DNA of 64,000 nt from Lichenostomus cassidix (lineage: Eukaryota > Chordata > Aves > Passeriformes > Meliphagidae), in assembly GCA_008360975.2 (NCBI GenBank), contig CM039182.1, positions 51,224,491 through 51,288,490 on the forward strand, in the 5' to 3' direction. The notes beneath the pieces are model-generated. The model was not told where the DNA came from. It saw only the letters and a list, made by a program, of their open reading frames with translations, and did not search any database. Below, piece after piece: positions 52,850-64,000 of this stretch; the stretch's first letter is position 1; the number at the start of each line of letters is the position of its first letter. The position numbers and the translations under genes are program-made.

Positions 52850-54940
52850 CTGTCGCATGTGTTGTTCGATGAAGGGATGGCAAAGAAACAAAACCCAACC
52901 AATCAAGGAGAAAAAAAAAATGTAAAATTTGTTCAGGCTGTGATTGCCCATGAGCCAGAGACCCATTGATTTGTAGGAATGCTCAAAGGTGGGAAAGCTC
53001 CGGACATTTCAGCGCCACAGGTGTAGCACATGACACTTCCTTGCATGAGGGGGAAGAGACTGTCACTGCCTAAAGGGAGCACTTCCTTGCTGCTTCCTCT
53101 TGTAACAGGTAAAGGAAGAACAAAGACAACATGGATTTATTTTTTTTTATCCTTACTTTGCTTTCGATGTTACTGGTTTTGGTCTAGAGCTCTGTTCCTA
53201 GTTGGCTGCCACCTTTGAGTTTATATTGAGTTTCCAAAGCTTATTAATTATTTGTCAGACTATGGGGCCTCTGCGGCCAGTTTTAGCAAATGCTGTGCTG
53301 ATCTCAACTCCCTGTTGCATTTAAATGTGCACACAGTATTTTCTGGGCTTACATTTTTGCTGACAGCCTTCATAACAGGTAAAGTACCATCACATCAGAG
53401 TAGGGCAGTAGGGAGTTGTTGGTCATTCCATGGGGTTTTTTTGGCAGCCACCTTCATTGTCTCTGCCCACAGGGCGGGTCCCTCAGTGTTACTGATCTCC
53501 TTCAGAGATGAGCTCTGTACTTGGCTTTGGAGGGTTATTGGCTTGAGGTGCCCTACAAATTTTCACCAAAAGTCCATCTTTGGATTCAACTTTGCTTTGA
53601 ATGAAAATTCATGGAGCTCTGTTCTTCAGATGGGGCCGTAATTTTGGTGGCCAAATTCTGCTGGATCTTTTCCATTGGCACACCAGCACAGAAAGCTTAG
53701 AGTGTCAGTCAGGCCTCCCACAGTAGATATGTGTCTAAATTGTTTCTTGTTTTTGAGGCCAGTTTGCAGTCTGCAAAGATAGAAGGAAGAGGAGAGGAAG
53801 TTCCCCAAGGAAAGCAGCAAAGAGCCTAATAGCCATAGGTGCACTGTGTGGTGGGGCAGAGTAGGTTGCTGAATGAGAATCCATATGTATAGGCATCTTT
53901 GTGGGTTTTGTCTTACTTGTTTTTTTCTTTCAGTGTCACAGATAAATGCTGGAGACTACCTACAGAGGAAGCTCACATTTCCAGCTGTGCTGCATGAGGA
54001 GCCTTGCTGTAAACCATCCCTGTAGTGGATGGAATCAAAAGGCACTGATTGGAAAAAAATTAACCTGATAAAAGAAGACATGTATGAAACAGTTCATGAC
54101 ACAGACTTCTGGTTGGATTAGATTTTTATGTAAAAAAGTATTAGCTGAAATAAAGCTTGTCCCCCAAAAAACATCTATTTTAAGTTGTTTTTCCTGGGGA
54201 GAAATTTTCTGGAGAAACATAGCAAATCTTGCCTGGTTTAACAGTGTGGCTTTGTCCTGAGTTTGTACTATGGATTCTCTAGAGTAGGGTAGGAGGTATC
54301 AATTGTCCTGTCTCACCTTCCTTCACTCTGCCATGATGAGCTCCTCTTTGCCTGCCAGGCTTCAAGTTTGGACTTCAGCAGCTTAGGGGAGAGGCAGAGT
54401 CCTGATTTGTGCCCAGAAAGCATTTGCTGTTCTCCTCAAAGTATTTTCCAACATTTATGGATTTTTGTATTGTCCTTTGTTACTTAGACTTGGTCTTCAT
54501 GGCAACTATGTTACTGTTCTGTATATATTTACAAAGAGCCACCTGCATTTACAAAAGATAGGGAAAGGTTTACATCTCCTTGGCATGTGTATTTTTTTCA
54601 CTGAAAGCTAGACAGTTGTTTCTACTTCTTTATGATTCTTGCAAGGTTGGGGAAGAAAGTGATGTGCTTGCATGTGTGAATTTTCATGGCAGTTTTGCAA
54701 GTCTGCATTTATGGCAGTATCTAAGCAGTACATAACCATTCCCTCAACAATAAAAAAGACTATTGTTATCCTTTGTAGTAGTGTGCTAGTGCTCACTTGC
54801 TTCTGAATATTGCTGAAGCTGAAGCAGCACCTCGGGGAAAGGGACTATGCATGCTCCAGGAATGAGAGCATACATCATCCTATGTATGCTCCAGGGATGA
54901 GAGTTCTTTTGATGAGAGTTTTACTTTGCATATTTACACA
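52850..54940. other. Noncoding stretch upstream of SEC61G
   Basis: No supportable exon. The 129-codon plus-strand frame at 53252-53641 has no family resemblance or splice context. A 35-bp tandem duplication and hairpin near 54846-54903 are listed separately. Confidence 0.5.
54846..54903. repeat. Tandem duplication with 10-bp hairpin
   Basis: TATGCATGCTCCAGGAATGA at 54846 recurs, with two changes, as TATGTATGCTCCAGGGATGA at 54881 (35-bp period). The duplication places GAGCATACAT (54866-54875) opposite ATGTATGCTC (54882-54891), which gives a perfect 10-bp stem with a six-base loop. Confidence 0.85.
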
Positions 54941-56180
54941 TTTTGGTTTGTAGTGTTTCTTGTCCTTTGGAGGACATGAAAGATGCTTTTAACTATTGGC
55001 ATGTTAGACTGTTGTGTGGCATCCATCCCCCTGGATCTGGACACTTATGCATGGAGAGTGAGATCAGCCTCCTCTTCAGCCTCTCCCATTCCATGCTGCC
55101 TGCCTGCCATAGCGCAGATCCCACTGCAGACTGCAGAACATGGGATGGCAGGAGCCAGAAAGCTGCTGGCAGCTGCAGCAAACATAGTTTTGGGATCAGC
55201 TGGAGAGGAGAAAAGACACAGTCTTCAGTATGAGAGGCAGCTCAGCCGCTGTATGCTGGGATGCCGCATGTGATCCCCAAGTGGTGTGGGAAGGACAGAG
55301 TAGTAGGTCTGTCTGAACAGGTCTCCAAGCTTCCCTGTTTCCCTGTGGGGTATAACACCATATTCCCTACCCTGCCTCAGGGGGAAGGCTCCCATTCCCT
55401 CCAGCCCCAGGCAAAGGGGAAGAGCAAAGTGGCAGGTCCTGCTCATGCTCCAAGGCTGGCGCTGCCTGGTCTCAGCAGGAGCTCCGTGGCATGGCTTCAC
55501 TCTCTGCATCCCAGAATGGGGAGACCTCGCAGTCTGGTTTTCTTATTTGAAGGATTACTGCCCACACGCTAGAAGAAAGTACTTGTTGTGGACTTGTGTC
55601 GTTTCCTGTGGTTGCACAAAAAGTGATACTTTGGTATATGAAGTCTTGCTGAATTATCTCCTTCCCATCCCATGATGGACTGCAGGAATTGAGTTGCTCC
55701 CCTGTAGGAGGAGCCGGAGGGATGAGTGGGTGGGCAGAAGTCACAGCCAATGCTGTGCCCAGGATCTCTTAAGCCTGCCTTGTGGCAGGCCATGAGGCAT
55801 TAGGACTGGAGGAGGTAAGGCAAAATGTTGGCTTCTTCCCCAAGGGGGTTTTTGGGGGGGATGGACTGTTACAGAAGAGCAGCATTTGGGGACAATCTGA
55901 CTGTCCTTCATGAATTTAAGGGGCAAATCATTATCCCAAGAGACAGCAAAAGTGAAGAAAAAGAGTAAGAAAACTGGGAAGGTGGCCACTTGTGGACTTA
56001 GGTATGTGAGGAAGATGGGCCACTGCAGACAGTGGGCATCTGCATATGGTCTGGGTCAGAAAACAGAGAGAGCAAAGACAACACAGCAGCAGAGGTTTAC
56101 AGCCCAAATGGGAATAAGGTAGGGAAAGAAGAGAGAGAGGAGAAAGCAAGGTGATGGTGCAGGAAAGGTTAAGGGATGTC
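54941..56180. other. GC-richer block of unknown nature
   Basis: About 1.2 kb of clearly higher GC than its neighbours, with many overlapping open frames of 60-100 codons on both strands. No single long frame, splice pattern or recognisable repeat stands out. It may be a decayed retroelement, a lncRNA exon region or simply compositional. The final 100 bases are purine-rich (GA runs). Confidence 0.3.
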
Positions 56181-59100
56181 CTTGTTGGAAAGTGCTGCAG
56201 GTAGCGTTCTCACATTTTCAAAGGGAGCAGCATAGTAGCCCCATTGACTGAAGCCATGCTAATGCTCCATTGTTTGACAGTGTTGTTGAATGACTAAATA
56301 ACTATAAAATTCAGTCTTCGTAAATTGCTAAGATATATTGGACTTTTATTTTTTTAATTCTACATTATCATAAATGTGTTTGATTAATTTATATCTTGAA
56401 AAAACATTGGAATATCTATGTGCTTCTGACATTTAAAAATTAATTCTAGCTTTTCATTCCCCTAAACAATCCAGAGACTCCATTTGGACTTGATAAGCAC
56501 ATCTGCATGATTTACGATAGGAAGAAAGATTATTTCCCTCTTCAGTATCTCCACAGATGCCAGGGAAGAACATAAATGGGGAATTAATGTTAGGAAGGAA
56601 ATGATAGCTCAGATTCGGGGGTCAGGAGGAAATGATGAAGTGCTTGTGTTCCGTGTCTTGGAGTTTAGCCTCATTAATTATAGAAAGGCCACTAGATCAG
56701 ACTTTAATGCCATGGTTGTGAAAGGGAATGTCTCTAGTCTGAAGCAGCCAACAAGCCCCATCTTTTGATTTGTGCTGCTTAATATTCAGTGGAGATGAAA
56801 TGTGGGGATGAGGGAGAAGTGCTATTAAAATAGATTTTTACCAGTGTTGGATTTATTGTGTATAATTTTAAAGATGACCTTTTTAAAAAAGGCTGTGTTC
56901 AATTTTATTTGAAAGAGAGCACTTGGGAGATTTGTGTCTGTATAATGTTAGACACAATATGAGAGAAACAAGGGCAGTATACTAAAATGGCATTGCTAAA
57001 TGATACTTCAGACTAAAAAAGGTCTGAAGAGAAGGTTTCTACATAGCAGAAGAAATACAAGGAACTTAACAGGGGAATAATAATTCCTCCATTAGTTGTT
57101 CAGGTCAGAGAGAGAAAGAAAAATCAAATGCTTACTAGCTTCTCTGAGACAGTGATTGTAACAGTTTGTTTTAACACAATTGCTACTGATGGCTGTGGTT
57201 TCGTTCTTTAAGGTGCATCACTTTTTAAGTTCTTCATTTGTTTTCTGAGGGGTTTTTTGCTAGTTAATAGTATTCTCCCATAATTTTTGGGCTCATCCAA
57301 CAAAATAAATCAGAAAAGGAACTTCGATAAGCAGTGGGCAAAATAATGCTTCCTCTTAAGTCTTGCTCTGGTAAATAGCAGTTGATAGTACAGGCCTTGT
57401 CCCTAACTTTGTAATTTCACATGAAGATTTTTGTATATATTAACAAAAAAACTACTGAATCCTTCTTAGAAAAAATGCTAAGAAGTAGTTGTGGAAATAC
57501 TAATTAGCACTTCAGATTTTTAAAAAAGGGGGGACGGGTGTGCAAATTAAAACTGGAAATACTCTTTAAGATGATTTTTTTTCTTCCAGAGGACAAAATT
57601 TGATTAAAAATGAAGTGATAGTTTTCATTTTATAGCAAGAATATGTCAGCAGAAACATTTTTCAGGGGTTCTGTGTGTGTGTTCACATATTTAAAAACGG
57701 CTTTCCAAAGTCTGGCAGTGGATGTGTGTATTATACACAAGGTTCAATCATACAGTGGACACAGAAGCAGCAGCGAGCAGAGTGTATTGAACTGTCTGCT
57801 CCTGTCTGCTTCAAGCCAAGATGACAGAGCAACCAACATACTTGGTAACTATGAACAAGCAGCTCATCCCTGCATGGCTGCAGTGTCAGAATGTTGATTG
57901 AAAATCACCCTTTCATGATGAAGTCTTGTTTTACTTTGTTTTGGCTTATCTGCACTTAGTTTGTGAAGCATGGCCCATAGTCCTTTTCAGCATTTTATAC
58001 ATGGAGTAACCTAAACCTTTCCCTTCTGTGATGTTCCAATACACCTTCTACTCCATTTGTGGCTCAGGATGTCTGTTCCATTCCATGTATTGGGATCATG
58101 ACCCGTCGTTGGGGTCAGCTGAACTGGGCCCCAGTTCTGCTATCATTATATGCATTTTTGTCTAAAAGCTCTTTCATTACATGTTGTCCCTCCCTGAGGT
58201 CCAGGATCCCAGCTGGCTAGGAGCGTGGGCCAGAATGCTGTCTTTTTCTTTTGAGGGAAAAGATGTTTCTTCAGCTTTTTCCTGCTGTAAAACTAAAAAT
58301 TTGAGAGAAGTTGAGAGACACTGCTTTATAAGGATGAGAACCATTCGATGGGTAGGGCGAAGTGAGCAGCTGAAAGGATGGAGCTGGACAGGCAGAAAAC
58401 CTTCCTACCACTAAAACGCAAAATAACTTCTTGCCCTTAGTTCTTTAACATTTTTTTCCCCAGCTGATCTACATAGAGTTGGTTGCCTGCTTGTCTTTTG
58501 TTCCTGCCTTCAGGTTAAACAGGACATCTCCCTTGGCCCAGGTTAAACTTGTGGTACTGTTGAGGTCTCCTGAATTTTGCCAAGTGTCTGTGCTAAAGCA
58601 GACATGTCACTGATTTGTACAGGAGCTGTGTGCTTCAGGCATGCTGGCGGCATGTGTTTTCTCAAAGGGTGCCTTGGAAACATACTCTAAATATGTAATA
58701 ACTTGAGCATAAAAGGATCCAGAGGAGTTTGGGTAAGTCAGAATTGAAAATCAGCTTTGGAAGGTTTTATAGGGATGGGAATCGTTCTTGAAACTTCAAA
58801 ATGCTAGAATTGCAACGTTTCTTTTTTTTTTATGCACTCTTTCACTACACTTCTGAAGGTATTTTTAAATGCCTCCCTTTGCTCCTTTCTGCCCTCACAA
58901 ATCTTCACTCTCTGTGTTAAAAACTTAAATGGCTCTGGCACTTTTCACTATTTCAGTCTCTGGGTGCCAAGGAACCTTGATAGGACCTGCTGTTCAGTGA
59001 GCTAGAGATAGCATCTCTGAACAGTAGACCGTTCGTCTTTAAAGGTGATTTAAGAATGGTCTGGAAGTGTTGGTCACTAGAGAAGCAGTTTTGCTCGGTC

Positions 59101-62100
59101 ACTGGTTGAGAGCGTGATCTTTCTTACATACAACTGGGAACAGGGCAAAGCTGCTTTCCACCTGCAGCATGAAGAAGCTGCAGACCTTTCTTGCTGTTGT
59201 CTGGATCAGCAGCATCCTCAGTTAGATTTTTTTGTTTCTGCAGAAGGAATAGTAAGGCTCTGTCGAGTATTCTGTTTCTTTGTCTCACCGGTAATGTTCC
59301 AACTCTTTATTGGTGAAAAGGAGAATCACCTGGTCAAGTGATACAAATGTGTCCAGCAGGTTTTCAACACAGAATTGCCCATGTTCCCAAGTCCTGTCAG
59401 TAACAGCTGCGACTGGAGCAGGCAATGAAATGTTTGTAAATCTAATTTCTCTCACTTCCTTTCCTACTAAGATAAAAATCAATTACTTCCATTGTTGCTG
59501 AAAAGATAGAATCCTGCAAGATGTTGTTGAATTAAAAAATAAATACCTGAGGATCTAGCAATTTCTGCTGCTTTTATTATCCAGGTGTCACTTCTACTTA
59601 ATCACGGAATTAGTGTTGCAGAACTGTCCAAAATGTTGGAGTAATCAGATTCAGGAAGTTTCATAGTGTGTTCTGCTAACATCATGGCAAGTTTGAGTCT
59701 GTTCTCCAACTCCTGAACCAGTTCAAATGCTTGCTTTAATAACGAAGTGGAAACATCTCAATGGCAGCATGTCTGCAATTTTGGCAGCAGGTGACAGCCC
59801 CAGGCATTTTTTAATTAGCAGCTTTTTCAAATTATTAGCTAAATTAGTCAAGTATAAAATAAACTTCCCCAAATGATATCTTCAGATTTGAACCTTGCAT
59901 CTGTCTTAATGTGTGGACATACTGCCATCCAGGTAATGCTATTTCCTGAATTGTGTATCTTCGAGCAAATTAATGGCACATAATCTGTATGATATCTGGG
60001 TTACTTTTATAAAATTCATTTGTAAAGCACCTGCCAGCTCTTTGGTACTGGCATTTGTAATATTACAGTTTTCAGTTGTAGTCAACAGCACTTTTTCCTT
60101 GTTGCCTGCAACAGAGAACATGATCTCGTATGTATTTTTTAAGTATAAATCATTAATTTTCATTCTCCTGAGTATGCAGATGGAGTAAAAGTGCCTCCTC
60201 TGGGCCTGCAAAAGCTGTATCCTGATAAGAACCTAACGCTGAGTCAAGCCATGAAATTGGTATCACAAGGCATTATTGTCCCCATCTTTGGAGTTATTTT
60301 GGATTTTAATATTTCACTCTTCTCGCATAAAAATAAGCCTGTAAGAACCTAACACTGTAAAATAGTAAAAATAATTCATGTTATGTAACAGTGTAGCTGA
60401 TAAACATCACCTGAGAAATTTTTCTGGGCTAAGGAGGCTAAAAGTAGTTTCTTCACACTTTTACCCATGCCAGGCAGAAGCAGAGCATGCTCATAAATGT
60501 TCAACCCCAACTCACTTATGAGTGTCCTTTCTGCATCCATTCCTTTAGGACTCTGTCCTCACTCAACCCTAGGCCTGATTTTCACTTTAAAAGAATAGCC
60601 TGCCCTTAACTATTAATAACCTGCCCTTCTTGTTACTCCTTTGCGGCTGCTGTCTGAATAAACTGGTATTTAGACTCCTACAAATAGTTTATAGGCCTGA
60701 ACCTGACAAACACAACGGCCACTGAACATGATGTAATTAATTGTGAGTTAATCACTAAGCTGTTAAAATTCCATTAAATGCTGAAAAATCTATGGCTTGT
60801 CTACCGCATAGATTTAAGGCTTTTAAAGGCTAACAAATCTTTGTTATTGTCAGTTCAGCATTATTGATACCTTTGGCCTTTAAAATACTCAGCTTCAATT
60901 ACTTAAGTTAGGGTCTTTTATTGCATCAGCAGGTTTTTAGTGCTAATCTTACTGGTGGTCTGTAGCTTGTAATGGATTGAGAGATGTGATGCTAATAAAA
61001 CGTCTGATTTTTATAATACTTGCAAAATGTTACACAGAAAATACCCAAGATGCCTTTTTCTGTCCTTTTACCCTAGAGCAGTGAATGCCTCACTTCTCAG
61101 GGATTGCAGCCTGAGAGGAGGCCAGCAAACATGAATTATCACATGAACAATCCAATGAAGCTGTTCTAGATGGATGAGACTTGACTAGATCCTGAGTACT
61201 TGAGAGGACTTGAGCAATGTGGACACTGCTATAGCTGTCATAGGCTCTGTGTCCTCTCTTGCAGGAGAGGATAAAGAATCACAGTTGGAGTTACTTGCAG
61301 ATTTCACATGGCTGGCTACGTACTCTGGAAATAAATGGCAAATACCAGTTTGTTTCAGTGTTGCAATTGTTACAACACTGACAAATTGTAATATGAATTG
61401 AGCTGGCCTTCCTTTTAGACTGAAACAGTGTAAGATTAAAGGTTTTATACATCACTCCTGGCTTTTCTGTGAAGTGAATCTTATTTATGTCCTTTTTAAA
61501 CATCCATAATTCTGCTCTAAGTGCTTTGTCTATAGGCACCATTGCACTATAGGGTTACCTGTGTACGAGCACTGACCAGGCAGTCTTTGTTGGCTGCAAT
61601 AACGCGGCTGGTCCTTTAGATCTGAAATTGCACCTACCCAGCATGCAGCTGAAACAGAGCAATGGTGTTCTGCTTCTCCCTCACTCAGTTCCTCTTAGTT
61701 TCCTGGACCATTTTTGTTTTCTTTTCTTTTCCCTGGACTCCACGTTATTCCTGGGTGTTAGATCTTGACTCAGCCTCTTGTCTGCAGTTAAGTAGTCATG
61801 TAGCTTTGGCCTACCTTACTAGTTGTTGTCAAGCATAGAGTATCTGCATATTTTTCTTATTAGACAGCCTTTGTTAAATCACTTACAGTACTGTCTGTGA
61901 TGGTGTCACACTCTCTGCCACGCCTTGAATGTAGCATAGAATGCAAAGATTCTTCAGTGTTCTCTGGCTCTTAATTACCTCTGCAAATTGTTTAGCAGGA
62001 TGATGTTTTCTTGTCTGTCCATAGACTCCTGAGCTTTCTTGGAGCTGCTTGAAATCTTAGCACCTTCATTAAATATCCCACTCAAGTCCCTGGAGTGGAG

Positions 62101-64000
62101 GATGTTTTATTCCATTCCTTAATCCCAAACCTCAGGTGGAAATGCTACCCTGCTATCCACAGCTAGCGCAGTTTTCAAAATCCTACTTCTGGCTATCTCC
62201 AGCTCCTGTGTTGTCCTAGCCAGCCTTGGGAGTCAGAGCCTTGGAAGGGGACAGAAAATCTCAGAGCATCTGACAGCTCCAAGGTCTATGAATACATAGG
62301 CAATCTAAAGGTTAATTTATCACACCCTGTGGACTTTCAGGTTTTGCTTCTCCAGATGGGTCCTCAGGGTAGTGAGCCATCTGTAGCTTCTGTTTCTCTC
62401 AGGACTTTTTTCTGAAAATACGAAGTTTACAAGATGTTACTTCTCAAAGGTCATCTAGCAATGGTGACTTCCTTGATTCTGCTGACATAGGTTGCTTTTG
62501 CCCAGCTAAAACTGTGATCCTGGGAGATTTTTGTAGGTGCAGTTATTGCTATCTCCAAGCATTGGTGGAGAAGTGTGTGTTTCGGGGCAGAAAGTCAACT
62601 AGTGCTCCTGTTCTGTGAAAGGCTCCCTGGCTACACCACATACACACACACAACCACCTACCCCCACCCCTGGAGTTCTTCCAGTGTGCCACAGGTGGCA
62701 AAAACAAACCTTCTCATTGATCTCCTATAGCATTAGCAAGATCTCCATGATATTTGGCATCAGCTCCATCCTATACTTAAGGTTCACATGGCTCCAGGAA
62801 GCGCAGGGCTGCTCTGGTGGCTATTGGATTCTGGCTTCTTTGACAGAAGCCCACGGGTTTGGGGGGTGTGGATAGAGCTGCACATTTGGAAAGAATTCTC
62901 ATCATTGTCTTATTGTCATTATTGTCTCATCATCTGGCTTATTTCTAGGAGACTGTCAGTCAGAAGAAATTGACAGAGCGGTTTGGATGTCCAACCTTCG
63001 ACTTTCTAATGCCTTCTCCAGTGTCCCTTGCTGATTGTTTTCACAGGGACTCCTTTAAGAAAAGCACAAGTGAAGATTGTACTGTAATTTAGGAGATCAG
63101 AACAGGTTCTTTTGCTCTGGGTGAGCAAGTTCTTTGTACCAAAGGATACTAAAGATGAGGTGTGGAGATCCATTGCATACTGCAAGACTTGGACTGTGTG
63201 TATTTGGAAATGTACATTTAGGTTTGCATCCCTTGTGGCAGGGGTTACATTTTCACAAAGTGTTTCACAAGATACTTCTAAAGTTTCATGTATTTGGATT
63301 GCAAGAACTGATGCTTTTTCACTGATCAAGGCCATTTCCAGATGCTGGAAAGAACAATTGAAGTAATTTGGCTGCCCCAAGGCAAATGTTCATATTCCTT
63401 TTGCCAGCCAGGTCAGGGTGGCTGCTGTGTGATATGAGAGGCCTCACAGGAGGTGCCTGCAGGTCTGGCTCAGTGTCCCAGGACATCCATTTCTGGATAT
63501 GACTGTCAGTGTGCCTGTGGCACTTCTGAATTGCCCAGAGGTAATACATTCTAAGGCACTACATGAAGAGACACCATCTTTCTGGGAATATTTCTGGTGT
63601 GAGGACCAGGAGTGCCAACACAGCAGACAAAAAATACAAACAACTTTTGAAAACTTTGACTTTATTCAGTCACGGAAGATTTACACTTGGAAAACTGAAG
63701 TCTTCTCTACTCATATGCATCTCATTGCATAAAAATTCAACAAATTGATACCCTTTTAGATTTTAAAATACTTTGGCTATTTCAGCTTTATTGCCTTTTA
63801 TACCATTATTTGGAAACTGGTTTTGTTTGTTTACATCCAAACTTCAGATTGCTTTTCAGTACTGCATTTCACTATGGTAGCAGATGTTAGTGACATTTTA
63901 TAGAACATAAATAACAGCTGTGAGCTGTGAAGTCATAATTCTGTCAGGGGATCTTTCTTACAGCTTGTCAAAATAAAAGAGCAAATTTTGAGTGACAAAT
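56181..64000. other. Noncoding stretch without recognised gene
   Basis: AT-rich, unique-looking sequence with no supportable exon. Stretches at about 56400-56880 and 60700-61010 have the even, TAAT-rich texture of conserved noncoding elements. A short CA run lies at 62637-62651. By mammalian synteny this would be the SEC61G-EGFR interval. Confidence 0.5.
60700..61010. promoter_or_regulatory. Possible conserved noncoding element
   Basis: The segment has homeodomain-like cores (GATGTAATTAATTGTG, GAGTTAATCAC), SOX-like ACAAATCTTTGTTATTGTC and TCATTATTGAT-type motifs in unique sequence without open frames. Assignment as a regulatory element is inference from motif density only. Confidence 0.2.

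Overview
This is a vertebrate, almost certainly avian, nuclear window. The background is AT-rich with no operons or dense ORFs. It carries CR1 LINE 3' ends in both orientations, three LTR-type pieces and one tRNA-Ile/CR1 composite SINE of the TguSINE1 type. That SINE family is known from songbirds, so a passerine is the most likely source.

Only about 3.5 kb is clearly genic. SEC61G (gamma subunit of the Sec61/SecY translocon) lies complete on the minus strand at about 49.49-52.34 kb. It has a noncoding first exon in a CpG island, three coding exons with canonical splice sites and an intact 68-residue product. Its promoter has a perfect palindromic CRE, GC boxes and an ETS site. A CR1 3' end sits about 0.25 kb upstream of the likely start site. 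Facing it on the plus strand is the terminal coding exon of another gene at 47917-48035, with a strong acceptor, 38 complete codons plus a split one, a stop, a short 3' UTR and an AATAAA. I do not recognise the peptide. In mammals the order is VSTM2A (+), SEC61G (-), EGFR (+), so an exon of VSTM2A is the synteny-based candidate, unproven here.

The left part (1-47.9 kb) is intergenic or intronic. It holds CR1 fragments near 4.2, 11.0 and 36.4 kb, LTR-like elements near 22.9, 34.6 and 39.4 kb, the SINE near 30.0 kb, microsatellites and several stretches that look like conserved noncoding DNA. The right part (52.9-64 kb) has no recognisable gene. By synteny it would lie between SEC61G and EGFR. 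It contains an unexplained GC-richer block (54.95-56.15 kb) and AT-rich, possibly regulatory stretches.

Apart from these exons, the open frames of 60-195 codons look like chance or repeat-borne frames. I found no CRISPR, no functional RNA gene and no convincing novel multi-gene system. The best leads are the unidentified terminal exon, the transposon-edged SEC61G promoter and a few candidate regulatory elements.
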